A stretch of DNA of 64,000 nucleotides, from NCBI RefSeq assembly GCF_024436035.1, contig NZ_JANFNG010000002.1, positions 310,001-374,000 of the forward strand, in the 5' to 3' direction. Under the pieces are notes generated by a model. That model was not told where the DNA came from. It did no database searches and saw only the letters and a program-made list of their open reading frames with translations. Origin of the DNA: Streptomyces humicola (GTDB lineage: Bacteria; Actinomycetota; Actinomycetes; Streptomycetales; Streptomycetaceae). A program made the position numbers and the translations under genes. Position 1 is the stretch's first letter, and every line of letters starts with the position of its first letter. Below are positions 9,162 to 17,852 of the stretch, in pieces.

Positions 9162-9830
9162 TCACCCGCGGACGGCTGCGCCTGCCCTGGCCCAGTTCCC
9201 CTGCAACCGATCGAGATATGCCCGGGCCGAAGGGCCGAGGGGAACACCTCGCGCGAAAGCGAGCATGTTGTCCGGTCCCGTGTTGTAGCCGAGCGCCAGC
9301 AGCTCGTCGCGGCTGAGCGGGCCGACGGTGTGGGCAGGGAGGTCGGTCGCCAGATCGTGCAGATACCAGGCGGCTGACTGGACGGCGAGGGCAGGGTTCC
9401 CGGGCAGATCCGTCCACCGGCTGTCGGCGAACGGACTGCCCTGCTTGGTCTGGTCGAAGGTCGCGCGGTGCATGTTCGCGATGCCGAGGGCGGCGTCCGG
9501 ATTGGCCTGCAGCCAGGCGCGCTCGAAGGCGGGGTCATGCGGCTTGTATGCCTCGTTGTAGAGGATGGCCATCACCAGTTGCGGGTCGACCCCGGCCTGG
9601 CGCGCATACACCCGGACCTGGGCGGCACACTGAGCCGGGTCATAGGACGACCAGTTCCACGGCGATGCGCTGGGGGACGCTGCCGGGACACCGGGGCTCG
9701 CGACGGCCCCGTCCCGGGCCGCGGCCCCCGAGGACGGCGAGGACGACGTGGGATTCGTGCCGCTGTGCATCACGCCCCAGCCCAGCAGCACTGCCGCCGC
9801 CGCAACGAGCCACCAGCGACCACGCGCCAT
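9162..9830 (-). CDS. Secreted or membrane-anchored lytic transglycosylase-like protein
   Basis: A 222-residue protein with an N-terminal hydrophobic anchor or signal (residues 5-22), a Ser/Pro/Ala linker to ~70 and a globular domain. The domain has the lysozyme-like fold signatures: Glu in LVMAILYNEAY as candidate catalytic acid, ALGIANMHRATFD (equivalent of GLLQ) and the late ALGYNTGPDNM, which matches the 'AYNxGP' motif of SLT enzymes. It should cleave or bind peptidoglycan outside the cell. The ATG follows GGAGAGGTCCGAACG. It lies upstream of the MarR/MFS pair on the same strand but ~195 bp away, so probably has its own promoter. Confidence 0.68.
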   Translation of the reverse strand: MARGRWWLVAAAAVLLGWGVMHSGTNPTSSSPSSGAAARDGAVASPGVPAASPSASPWNWSSYDPAQCAAQVRVYARQAGVDPQLVMAILYNEAYKPHDPAFERAWLQANPDAALGIANMHRATFDQTKQGSPFADSRWTDLPGNPALAVQSAAWYLHDLATDLPAHTVGPLSRDELLALGYNTGPDNMLAFARGVPLGPSARAYLDRLQGNWARAGAAVRG

Positions 9831-9974
9831 CGTTCGGACCTCTCCGCCATCCAGTCGGTCACCACGGCGCGCGCCCGCACTGCGCGTGTCGAGTTCGGCG
9901 CCCCCGACGAGTATGCGCCCCTGGCCTGTGCCCCTCGATCACCCCAGCGGCGTCAAGCAAGGATCGAGCAAGGG

Positions 9975-11876
9975 TCAATCGGCACCCGGCACATCACCGA
10001 CCGTCCCGAACCTGACGGGTTCGGCTGCATAGCGGTACTGCTCGGCGAGCATACGGGCGAAGGGACCTCCTCCGGTTCGCAACTGCTGGTAGGTTCCGCG
10101 TTCCGCGATGCGGCCGGACTGCAGGACGGCGATCTCGTCGACCTGGCCCAGAGTGCTCAGCCGGTGGGAGATGACGATGACGGTGCGGCCCCGAGTGAGG
10201 TGGTCCAGCGCACGCAGGACCTCCGCCTCGGCCTCGACATCGAGATTGGTGGTGGGCTCGTCGAGGATCAGGATGGGTGCGTCGCGGAGGATCGCTCGGG
10301 CGATCGCGACGCGTTGGCGCTGCCCGCGGGAGAAGTTCCTGCCCATCTCACGGACTTCGGCGGCGTAGTCTCCCGGCAAGGCGGCGATCGTGTCGTGGAT
10401 GCAGGCCAGCCGCGCGGCGGCTTCGACCTGCTCGTCGGTGGCCTCCGGACACCCCAGTGCGATGTTGTCGCGCACGGTTCCTTCGAACAGGATCGAATCC
10501 TCGGGCACGATCGCGATGTTGCGGCGGAGGTCGCTCAGCGGGTAGTCCCGCACGTCGACTCCGTCGATGGTGAGTGAGCCTTGCCAGGGCTCGTAGAACC
10601 GGGGCAGAAGTCGGGCGGTGGTCGTCTTGCCGCTGCCGGACAGTCCCACCAGGGCAAGGCGAGTGCCCGTGGGGATCTCCAGATCGATGCCGTGCAGGAC
10701 GGGCCGTTGCGGGTCGTAGCCGAACACCACACCGCGATAGACGATGTCCCCGCGGACACGGGAGGGGTGCACGGGACCGCGGGGCGCATAACGCTCCTCA
10801 ACGGGCTGGTCGAGGATTTCCTGGATGCGTCCGGAGGCGGCCGAGGCGGTGGAGGCCAACAGGGTGAGCTTGGAAAGGTCCCGCATGGGCTGATAGAGCT
10901 GTTTGGAGTAGGCGAGGAAGACCGTCAGCGTGCCGACGGTGAGGCTCGCGGTGGGGACGGTGAGGAAACCCAGGGCATAGCTCCCCGAATGCGCGGCGGC
11001 GATGAGCGCCCCCACGGTGATGATCACCACATCGCTCAGAGTGATGAAGAGGATCACCAGGGGGTTGAACTCGGCCTGGCGGCGTCCGGCCTGCAGGGCG
11101 AAGCGCTGCTGCCGGTCGACATGCTCCCCGAAGACCCGAGCGGTCCACCGTTCCAGGGTGAAGGCCTTGAGCTCGACGATCGCGGTGATGCTCGCGCTGG
11201 CCACTCGGGCCACGCCACCGGCAGCGCGGGCGGCCTCTTTCGAGGCCCGTTTGACCCACCGGGTGTAGATGAGGACGGTCACGAACAGCAGCGGAACGAT
11301 GCACATCGACAACAGGGTGAACTGCCAGTTGATCACCAGCATGACGGTGAGGATCCCGGCCAGTGTCAAAACGCCTGACAGCAGGTCGACCAGGCCGTCG
11401 GTGACGAGTTTCTCGATGTCGGTGATGTTGCCGCTGATCCGCTGGACGATCTCGCCGACCTGCTGACGCACATGCCAGTCGAGGGACAGGTGCTCGACGT
11501 GGGCGAACAGATGCTTACGAAGCCTCGCCCCGAGATCCTGCCCGACGAAGGCGGCCACAGAGAGCTGGACATACGCGACCACCGCGCTGATCACCCCGAG
11601 CGCGAGGAACATCACGCCGGCGAAGAGGACGACACCGAGCCGGGTGTGCGCCTCAGCCTGGGTCAGCCCGCCTCGGGCGCCGAAGCGGTCGAAGTAGGTC
11701 ATCAGCCAGCCGGAGAAGGGCAGGGACGGGTCCCGGTGGTCGACGATCTTGTCAAGGATGATCTTGAACGGGATCGCCGCGAGAACGTCGCACGCCACGG
11801 CGACGAAGGTCAAAGCGGCCGCCACGAAGACGGCCAGCCGACGACCCTTCAGGTGCCGGAAGAGAAACCGGATCAT
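9975..11876 (-). CDS. ABC exporter, fused permease and ATPase half-transporter
   Basis: A 633-residue type I exporter half-transporter. Six hydrophobic segments span ~15-310, followed by the nucleotide-binding domain. Walker A is GLSGSGKTT, the signature region FSRGQRQRVAIARA, and Walker B ILILDEPTTNLD. The H-loop is VISHR. In the signature, FSRGQ replaces LSGGQ. It should homodimerise and export a small molecule, lipid or peptide. The chosen ATG (11876) overlaps the stop of the upstream ATP-grasp/phosphotransferase gene as ATGA and is preceded by GGAGGGGGAG. An in-frame start 33 bp further upstream would lie wholly inside that gene. It is the third gene of the operon, so it probably exports the operon's product. 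Confidence 0.88.
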   Translation of the reverse strand: MIRFLFRHLKGRRLAVFVAAALTFVAVACDVLAAIPFKIILDKIVDHRDPSLPFSGWLMTYFDRFGARGGLTQAEAHTRLGVVLFAGVMFLALGVISAVVAYVQLSVAAFVGQDLGARLRKHLFAHVEHLSLDWHVRQQVGEIVQRISGNITDIEKLVTDGLVDLLSGVLTLAGILTVMLVINWQFTLLSMCIVPLLFVTVLIYTRWVKRASKEAARAAGGVARVASASITAIVELKAFTLERWTARVFGEHVDRQQRFALQAGRRQAEFNPLVILFITLSDVVIITVGALIAAAHSGSYALGFLTVPTASLTVGTLTVFLAYSKQLYQPMRDLSKLTLLASTASAASGRIQEILDQPVEERYAPRGPVHPSRVRGDIVYRGVVFGYDPQRPVLHGIDLEIPTGTRLALVGLSGSGKTTTARLLPRFYEPWQGSLTIDGVDVRDYPLSDLRRNIAIVPEDSILFEGTVRDNIALGCPEATDEQVEAAARLACIHDTIAALPGDYAAEVREMGRNFSRGQRQRVAIARAILRDAPILILDEPTTNLDVEAEAEVLRALDHLTRGRTVIVISHRLSTLGQVDEIAVLQSGRIAERGTYQQLRTGGGPFARMLAEQYRYAAEPVRFGTVGDVPGAD

Positions 11877-14218
11877 CTCTCCCCCTCCTCCCTGAACCGT
11901 TCCACACACCGGGCGATCTCACACGCGGTCTCCCGGACCTCCGCGGGACGCGGGCTGTTGAGGCGGCGGACGCGACGCGACGCGATCTTCACGAGCAGCG
12001 CCGCGTCGTACAGAGCGGCTCGGCGTCGCAGTCCCGCCAGGTACGGCGCGGCGGCGCCGCGAGAGGCCAGTTCCGCCAGATAGGAGTCGACGAAGGCCTC
12101 CCTCGCTGTCGCATACCAGGAGCGGGCAGCGCCTTGGCCGCGCGACAGGCCCGGGGGGCGCAGGTAGGCGAGAAAGCACCCGACGTCGAGTGCCGGATCT
12201 GCGGGTCCGGCGCCGTCCAGGTCGGTGATGACGGGGTGGTCGGGCCCGCAGAAGACGAGCTGGCTCGGCTTGAACGCACCGTGTGCGAGGACGGTTTCCT
12301 CCGCTCCGGTCCGCGTCAGGCTCTCCAGCGTGTCCGTCAGGCGGGCGACCGCCCCGTGCAGCTCCGCGTCGGCACCGTGCACCGCCTCGCAAAGCGCCTG
12401 GCCCCATTTCCGTACCCGGTCCGCACAGTCACGGCCGGATGACGCGCGGGGCTCTGCCGGCACGCCGCTGGTGTGCAGCCAGGCGAGGGCCCCGGCCGCG
12501 GCAGCGAGCGCGGTCCTGGGTGGGACGACGCCACCGCGCGGGCGGCGAGGTGGTCGTAGCAGGACATTGCCCGGCATCTGGCCACCGCCGTGGGCACCGC
12601 CCGCGGTCTCGGTGATCACCAGCCCGAGCTCCTCCAGCAGCGCCAACGGCCGCGGCACTGCCGCAGGCACCGTCGTCGGCCCTCGATGAGGGCCTGGGCC
12701 TGCCCGTTCGTGCGCCGCCCACGCCGCCCACAGCTGCCCGGCCAGCCGGTACGCCGCTTCGGCACGCGCGGCATCCCGGTAGAGCTTGCCGAAGAAGACC
12801 AGCTCTTCCTGAGTGGTCAGTCGCACCCGGTACTGCAGCACGCATCGGTCCCCGGGCTTGTACCGGACCGGGCTGACGAGCACCTCGGCCGGTTCCGCGC
12901 CCGGGAAGCCGAGCACCTCCCTGGCTCCGTCCGTCAGCGCCGCGGCCAGATCGCAGTTCAGCGCGGTGGCCGTGGGGCCGAACGCCGCGGCCAGGGCCGG
13001 GAGTTCGGCGTCATGGGGGAAGCACTGCACGGTGAGGCCGATTCGGCTGCAGTGCAGGACGCCGGGCCAACGTCCCTGGAAGTCCGCCGGTTCGACGGAG
13101 GCGATCAGCTTGCCTGCGCAGGGATCGCGTAGGTCCGGCTCGGCGATGCGAGCCGTCACCAGAGCTTCCTGCGTGCCGAGGGACGGCCGCCCCTCGGCCG
13201 CCGACCGGTAGCCGACGGTCAAGCCCCGGCCGGGTTTGCGGCGCACAGAGGCGACCCGCAATGCATCCGGTGCCCGGCCGGCCAGGGCGGCGAAAGTCTT
13301 CCGCACCACATGGTGGACCGCCTCCACCGTCGATTCCCCGGGCGCCGGACCGTCGTCACGCGGTGTGGGCGCGGCGCACGACGGTATTCGAGTCGGTGAG
13401 ACAGCGGATGCGGTTCCGGCGCCGGTCCGGATCACGAAGTCCGCGAGCGCTTCGGGCGGACCGGGGATGCCACGGCATCCGGGGAACGGATTGATGTCGA
13501 CGATCATCGGACCGTCCACAGTGGCCAGGATGTCGACACCGTAGATCTGCAGATCGAAGCTCTCGCCGACCGCGCGGACCAGATCGAGCCACCCCCGCGG
13601 CAACCGGTCCACGTCGAGCGCGCTGGTGACCGTTGGCGCTCGGCCGTCCAGCGGACTGCCACAGAGCTTCGCGAAGACCCGTGAGCCGATCACATAGACC
13701 TTGTAGTCGCGTCCGTCGTTGGCGACCGCATCCTGGGTGACCACCGGCTCGTCCCCCCACCGAGCCTCCAGCGAGCGCACGTCCGCGGGTCCGGCCAAGC
13801 GGGCCACGAGATCCCCCCGGCGGCTCGTGCGGCTCTTGACGATGAGGGGGAACTCCGACGCCGACGGTCTCGCCAGTGCGGCGCCGAGCTCGGACAACGA
13901 GGAGAAATGACAGGTCTGCGGGAACGGCAGGCCGACGCGGAAGGCTCGTTCGGCCATCTGGACCCGGTCCTGGCAGAACTCGGTCGCGTCGCCGCTGTTC
14001 ACCACCAGGCCGCCCCGGCTCTCGGCCTGCCGGGCGAGTTCCACGGCCTGCGGCGAGTGGGCCTTGAGCAGGTACAGGTCGGCAGGCGGACAGGCGGCCG
14101 CGGGCCCGGTCGGTCCCCCCGGATCGACGGTCTCGACGCGATGCCGGGCCCCCAGGAGACCGGGCAGCGCTGCCAGCAGCGGATGGTTCGGCCTGCGGGC
14201 GATCAGGCAAACCCTCAT
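11873..14218 (-). CDS. ATP-grasp ligase fused to atypical phosphotransferase (APH-like) domain
   Basis: A 781-residue two-part protein. Residues ~1-290 are an ATP-grasp domain: FPLIVKSRTSRRGDLV carries the nucleotide-binding Lys, and IVDINPFPGCRG supplies the metal-binding Asp/Asn. A linker follows, then at ~430-770 a region like aminoglycoside phosphotransferases (VRYKPGDRCVLQYRV as the lysine strand, ITDLDGAGPADPALDVG as the metal-binding loop). The catalytic loop reads HGAFKPSQ, where kinases have HGDxxxxN: Asp is replaced by Ala648 and Asn by Gln. That domain may therefore not be an ordinary kinase. The start chosen is the ATG overlapping the upstream stop (ATGA); a GTG 9 bp earlier is possible. 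It is the middle gene of a three-gene coupled operon. Confidence 0.8.
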   Translation of the reverse strand: MRVCLIARRPNHPLLAALPGLLGARHRVETVDPGGPTGPAAACPPADLYLLKAHSPQAVELARQAESRGGLVVNSGDATEFCQDRVQMAERAFRVGLPFPQTCHFSSLSELGAALARPSASEFPLIVKSRTSRRGDLVARLAGPADVRSLEARWGDEPVVTQDAVANDGRDYKVYVIGSRVFAKLCGSPLDGRAPTVTSALDVDRLPRGWLDLVRAVGESFDLQIYGVDILATVDGPMIVDINPFPGCRGIPGPPEALADFVIRTGAGTASAVSPTRIPSCAAPTPRDDGPAPGESTVEAVHHVVRKTFAALAGRAPDALRVASVRRKPGRGLTVGYRSAAEGRPSLGTQEALVTARIAEPDLRDPCAGKLIASVEPADFQGRWPGVLHCSRIGLTVQCFPHDAELPALAAAFGPTATALNCDLAAALTDGAREVLGFPGAEPAEVLVSPVRYKPGDRCVLQYRVRLTTQEELVFFGKLYRDAARAEAAYRLAGQLWAAWAAHERAGPGPHRGPTTVPAAVPRPLALLEELGLVITETAGGAHGGGQMPGNVLLRPPRRPRGGVVPPRTALAAAAGALAWLHTSGVPAEPRASSGRDCADRVRKWGQALCEAVHGADAELHGAVARLTDTLESLTRTGAEETVLAHGAFKPSQLVFCGPDHPVITDLDGAGPADPALDVGCFLAYLRPPGLSRGQGAARSWYATAREAFVDSYLAELASRGAAAPYLAGLRRRAALYDAALLVKIASRRVRRLNSPRPAEVRETACEIARCVERFREEGER

Positions 14219-15147
14219 ATCCTCCACCCGACTTCGTTTTCGTCCGTGGCCGGTATGAGTGAACGCGAGACTGCCGAATCGGCGCCTTGCCTCAGGCCGG
14301 TGGTCGCGAGATCGGCGCCCAGAGTTCGTGGAATACGTTCCAGAGCGGCGAGTCGGACGACGCTGTGCGCCACACGGGTCACCGCATCGGGCACCTGCCG
14401 GAAACTGGGAAAGTCGTTGACGTCGACGACGACCCAGCCGTCCGGGCCCTCGACCAGATCCACGCCGTACAGGTCCAGACCGAAGACCTCGCCGACAGCG
14501 GTCGCAATCCTGGCCAGTTCGCTGGTCAACGCGGTGGTGGTGCCCCGTACCGGAACGTCCGGGTGCAGCGGCGAGCGCCGTATCGTGGCGTGCAACTCCC
14601 CTGCGACGCTGTACACCTTGACGTCGACACCGGGGTTCTCGACGTAGGGCTGGGCGATCAAGTAACCCTGTCCGGCCAGCGAACCGGCGAGGGAGGCCAG
14701 CTCGGGCGGGTTCGTCACGAGATGCACCGCGCGGCCAGAGTTGCCCCCCGTGGGCTTGACGACCAGCGGGTAGTGGTCGGCAGGGACCTGTTGCAACAGC
14801 GAGGGGACGGCCGCGAAATACGTCAACGGCGACGCCAGACCCGCCCGACGGGCGACGGCCGCGGCTACGGCCTTGTCACGGACCAGCCGGATCGCGTTGA
14901 CGTCGTTGATCGTGGTCAGTCCGCTGGCGGCGACGGCCTCCAGCACGCTCAGCCCGGGGCCGCCCGAGACGGTCTTGAGAACCCACGCATCGTAATCCCT
15001 ATCGCGCGCCAGTTCTGATATCCGGGCTATGGATCTGCCCGGCTCGAACACATGGACATCATGCCCCCAATCGGCCAATTGGCGGACAACAGCCAAGGGC
15101 ATGCTGTCACGGCGATAACATTCTTCCACGACGAAACACAGCCTCAT
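14215..15147 (-). CDS. RimK-like ATP-grasp ligase
   Basis: A 310-residue ATP-grasp protein. The pre-ATP-grasp Rossmann region is at 1-95 (MRLCFVVEECYRRDSMP). The ATP-binding block is YPLVVKPTGGNSGRAVHLV and the metal-binding strand VVVDVNDFPSFRQVP. The order and size match RimK/LysX/tetrahydropterin-type ligases that join a carboxylate to an amine through an acyl phosphate. The open frame extends far upstream, but the family N-terminus and a GAGGAC ribosome-binding site place the start at 15147. It is the first gene of the operon. Two different ATP-grasp enzymes in a row suggest sequential amide-bond formation (inference). Confidence 0.83.
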   Translation of the reverse strand: MRLCFVVEECYRRDSMPLAVVRQLADWGHDVHVFEPGRSIARISELARDRDYDAWVLKTVSGGPGLSVLEAVAASGLTTINDVNAIRLVRDKAVAAAVARRAGLASPLTYFAAVPSLLQQVPADHYPLVVKPTGGNSGRAVHLVTNPPELASLAGSLAGQGYLIAQPYVENPGVDVKVYSVAGELHATIRRSPLHPDVPVRGTTTALTSELARIATAVGEVFGLDLYGVDLVEGPDGWVVVDVNDFPSFRQVPDAVTRVAHSVVRLAALERIPRTLGADLATTGLRQGADSAVSRSLIPATDENEVGWRI

Positions 15148-15436
15148 CGGACTGTCCTCTCGTCCGGGCGGCCAGGACACAGCGCACGGATATGGTCTTG
15201 CTCCGACGAACGCCGGTTGAACATTGAGCCAACCAGGGGTGAACGCCGGGCGCCCGATCAGCGGATCCATCCGGGTGAGGCCCCACGACGCCGCCAGGTG
15301 CCACCGCAGCACAGGTGCCCGAGCACCGGGGGCGCTGTCAGAAGTGGCCCTTGAGTGGGCCAGAATCCGTGGATGGCTGGCGACAGCGGTGCGGGAGGCG
15401 GTGCCGGCAGTGGGTGCCAGGAGCGGCCCGGAGACG

Positions 15437-16174
15437 GTGAGGGGCCTGCAGCAAAGAGCAGCACGGGCACTTCCGGCGGCACACGTCGAGGATGTCCATG
15501 GGTGGTGGCTGCGCCATGCCCCGGGCTGCGCGTGGTGGGCGCAGACCGTGCTGCCACATGGTGATGCCGGGCCGGACGCATTGGTACGCAGGGTGGTCAC
15601 GGCAGAGAAGTTCTGTGCCGACCGCGGCATGACCGCGCGCTTCCAGATCGCCCCGGGGGCATGCCCCCAAGGGCTCGACGCCATCCTGGCGGAGCGCGGC
15701 TATCGTCGTGAGAGTCCGATGTCGTTGCGGGCAGCCCCAGCCGCCCGCGTCGCGCAGACACCGTCCGGCTCGCTGCGGATTCGATGGGACGACCAGCCGA
15801 CAACCGCGTGGTTCGACGTCTGGAACGCTGTGCACGGTCAGGGCGGTGACCCCGCCGCTGAGTGGGAGATGCTCGAGCGCGTGAACGCGCCGTCCGCCTA
15901 TGCGTGTGCCATGGTCGCCGGTGGTGTCGTTGCCGTGGCCCGCGCGGTCGCCGACACCGGCTGGGCGGGGCTTTTCGGAATGGCCACCCTTCCCCGGGCA
16001 CGCGGTAAGGGCGCGGCGCGCAGTGTGCTCGCCGCACTCGCCGAGTGGGCCGGCGGACACCAGGCCGACCACATGTATCTCCAGGTGGAGAGCGACAATG
16101 TTCCAGCTCTCCGGCTCTATGAGCGGACTGGTTTCAGCGAAGTGTGCGGATACCACTACCGCAGTGCGGAGTGA
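15437..16174 (+). CDS. GNAT-family N-acetyltransferase
   Basis: About 245 residues with this start. The C-terminal half has the GNAT acetyl-CoA signature: WAGLFGMATLPRARGKGAA is motif A (V/I-x-R-x2-G/A variant) followed by NVPALRLYERTGF. The N-terminal half (HVEDVHGWWLRHAPG) is typical of two-domain actinobacterial GNATs. Start uncertain: the GTG at 15437 has GGAG 6 bp upstream, and in-frame starts at 15344 or 15224 would add residues that do not look like family sequence. It is divergent from the ATP-grasp operon across 289 bp that hold no other gene. That makes it a possible but unproven partner, for example for self-protection. Confidence 0.72.
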   Translation: MRGLQQRAARALPAAHVEDVHGWWLRHAPGCAWWAQTVLPHGDAGPDALVRRVVTAEKFCADRGMTARFQIAPGACPQGLDAILAERGYRRESPMSLRAAPAARVAQTPSGSLRIRWDDQPTTAWFDVWNAVHGQGGDPAAEWEMLERVNAPSAYACAMVAGGVVAVARAVADTGWAGLFGMATLPRARGKGAARSVLAALAEWAGGHQADHMYLQVESDNVPALRLYERTGFSEVCGYHYRSAE

Positions 16175-16220
16175 GCCGCTGGGCGCGTTGAGTTGAATCC
16201 CGGTAAGGCGCCAACTCCGT

Positions 16221-16633
16221 GTGCAGATCCTGGCGTGGCGCCGGTTGACAGCGCAGCACGGTGACCGGCTGAACGAGATCATGGACGAGCACGGTTGGCC
16301 CACGGCGGAACTGGTCGGTGAGAAAGCCGCACGCGCCGCGTGGCTGATCGCACAGCACGCCGACCGGCAGCTCGATGTGCAGCGACAGGCACTCAGGTTG
16401 ATGCAGCAGGCGGTGGACGCAGGTTCAGCCGGCGCTCGCGAGCTGGCTTTCCTGCACGATCGGACGCTGATGAACGAGGGCACAAGCAGATCGACGGCAC
16501 ACAGATCGCCGGAGTGGAGGACGGCTCGCCGGTTGCGTGGCCGCGCGAGGACCCCGGGCGCATGGACGAACTGCGCGTGGACGTCGGTATCGAGTCTTTC
16601 GAGGAGTATGCCGCCACGTTCTGCGCGGGCTGA
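16221..16633 (+). pseudogene. DUF6624-like protein, frameshifted
   Basis: The first frame encodes KAARAAWLIAQHADRQ, ALRLMQQAV and LAFLHDRTLMNEG, which follow the DUF6624 pattern (tryptophan and histidine around 'AWLLAQHAD', then 'DRxxxxxG'). After NEG near 16480 this frame becomes Arg/Ser-rich nonsense. A frame one register away carries the family ending, HKQIDGTQIAGVEDG, then PREDPGRMDELRVDVGIESF, with a stop at 16631-16633. One small indel therefore splits the gene. The N-terminus also seems short for the family. Either a real pseudogene or a sequencing error in a run of Gs (cgaggg). Confidence 0.7.
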
Positions 16634-16657
16634 CGCACCGTCTGCTCGGTCCGCCTC

Positions 16658-16686
16658 TTGACATCGGCACACTCGCACCGTGAGAT
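16658..16686 (+). promoter_or_regulatory. Chitosanase promoter (-35/-10)
   Basis: A perfect -35 hexamer TTGACA (16658-16663) is followed after exactly 17 bp by TGAGAT (16681-16686), a plausible -10. It lies 50 bp before the chitosanase start, and the operator palindrome falls where transcription would begin. Confidence 0.7.
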
Positions 16687-16690
16687 GTGT

Positions 16691-16705
16691 TAGGAAAGCT
16701 TCCTA
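16691..16705. promoter_or_regulatory. Palindromic operator of the chitosanase gene (CsnR-box-like)
   Basis: TAGGAAAGCTTCCTA has two perfect 6 bp arms (TAGGAA/TTCCTA) around a 3 bp centre. It overlaps the expected transcription start of the chitosanase gene. Streptomyces chitosanase genes are known to be controlled by the ROK-family repressor CsnR at a palindrome of this kind. The assignment to CsnR is by resemblance; no csnR gene is in this window. Confidence 0.7.
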
Positions 16706-16735
16706 TCATTCTCAGCGCCACAGAAGGGACGCCCC

Positions 16736-17638
16736 ATGGCCTTACGGAATCGGCTCACCGGGATCGCCGTCGCGGCATCCGTCACCGCACTCGCCGCCGT
16801 CACCGTTCCCTCCGCCTTGGCCTCCACGACTGCCACGACCGCCGGTACCCCTGCTGCGGCGCCCAAGGGCATCAACAAAGGCATCGCCCTCAGTGACGAC
16901 CAGCGTTACGCCATCGACGAGATCACCAACGTCTTCGAGAACGGCGACATCACCAGTGGCTTCGCCGACATCCAGGACTACGGCGACGGCTGCGGCTACA
17001 CCGCCGGTTACATCGGGTTCTGCACCGCGACCAACGACGACGTCGACCTCGTCACGTATTACGACTCCCAGGAGCCGGACAACCCGCTGGCCAAATACCT
17101 GCCTGCGCTCAAGAAGCTCGCCGCCGCGAGCAGCGACGCGCACACCGGGCTGAACGGCTTTCCGGCCGCGTGGAAGCAGGCGGCCAAGGACACGGTGTTC
17201 GTCCAGGCCCAGTTCGAGCAGGCCCACGCCCACTACCTGGATCCCGCGCTCGCCGAGGCGCAGAAAGTAGGCATCCAGTCGGCTCTCGGCGTTGCCAACT
17301 TCTTCGACACCGCAGTGGAGATGGGCCCCGACGGCACACCGGACAGCCCGGACGGACTGCTCGTGCTCGTCGCCGAGACGACCTCCAAGGCAGGCGGGAC
17401 TCCGGCCTCCGGGGTGAACGAGCACACCTGGCTGGGCATCTTCAACCAAGTGCGTACCAATCATCTCAAGCACCCCAAGACCCCGGGCCGTCAGACGGAC
17501 TGGCCGAGTTCGGTCGACCGCGTGCAGGCGCTGGACCAGATGGCCTCTGCCGGCGAGTGGGACCTGCCGCTGCCGCTGCACGTGGGCGCCGATTTCAATT
17601 TCACCATCCCCAAGCGTGGACCGGGCGATCCGATCTGA
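16736..17638 (+). CDS. csn: Secreted chitosanase, glycoside hydrolase family 46
   Basis: A 300-residue preprotein with a Sec signal (residues 1-29, cut after SALA). It hydrolyses chitosan endo-wise outside the cell. The mature part matches GH46: catalytic Glu68 in NVFENGD (general acid) and Asp84 in DYGDGCGYTAGYIGF (general base), spaced as in the Streptomyces N174 enzyme. FNQVRTNHLKHP and the C-terminal LPLPLHVGADF are also family-like. It is monocistronic, with a strong promoter and an operator at the start site, so it is probably induced by chitosan oligomers. The ribosome-binding site is AGAAGGGACG. Confidence 0.95.
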   Translation: MALRNRLTGIAVAASVTALAAVTVPSALASTTATTAGTPAAAPKGINKGIALSDDQRYAIDEITNVFENGDITSGFADIQDYGDGCGYTAGYIGFCTATNDDVDLVTYYDSQEPDNPLAKYLPALKKLAAASSDAHTGLNGFPAAWKQAAKDTVFVQAQFEQAHAHYLDPALAEAQKVGIQSALGVANFFDTAVEMGPDGTPDSPDGLLVLVAETTSKAGGTPASGVNEHTWLGIFNQVRTNHLKHPKTPGRQTDWPSSVDRVQALDQMASAGEWDLPLPLHVGADFNFTIPKRGPGDPI

Positions 17639-17743
17639 CGCGCTCGGCGCCCCGCCGACGGGCCCGCGTCCCCGGGCGTTCAGCACCGGGAGCTGTAGCG
17701 TGACCGCCGGATGCCGGGTGCCGGGTATCGGAGGTGACCGCGT

Positions 17744-17830
17744 ATGGGCCTGGAACGCCTGCCTGCCGGCGGGTCGCCGGTCGCGCGCATCGGGCTGGGG
17801 CTGGCCGCGGTCGGACGATGTGCCGTGCCG
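17744..17830 (+). pseudogene. 5' remnant of an aldo/keto reductase gene
   Basis: A good ribosome-binding site (GGAGGTG) and ATG start a frame reading MGLERLPAGG then VARIGLGLAAVGR, the N-terminal strand of aldo/keto reductases. About 30 codons later it runs into a pentanucleotide repeat and then the end of the opposing dehydrogenase operon. No catalytic Asp/Tyr/Lys/His tetrad follows, so only the 5' end remains. Identification rests on a short segment. Confidence 0.45.
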
Positions 17831-17852
17831 GTCCGGTCCCGCCGTTCCGGCG

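Noticed and set aside
11877-11909. Start of the ABC exporter 33 bp earlier
   Set aside because: It would add Gly-rich residues entirely inside the upstream gene; the ATGA overlap with GGAGGGGGAG upstream is the better start.
15148-15684. Long N-terminal extension of the first ATP-grasp ligase
   Set aside because: The extra residues are antisense to the GNAT gene. RimK-like proteins begin at the MRLCFVVEE strand, which has its own ribosome-binding site.
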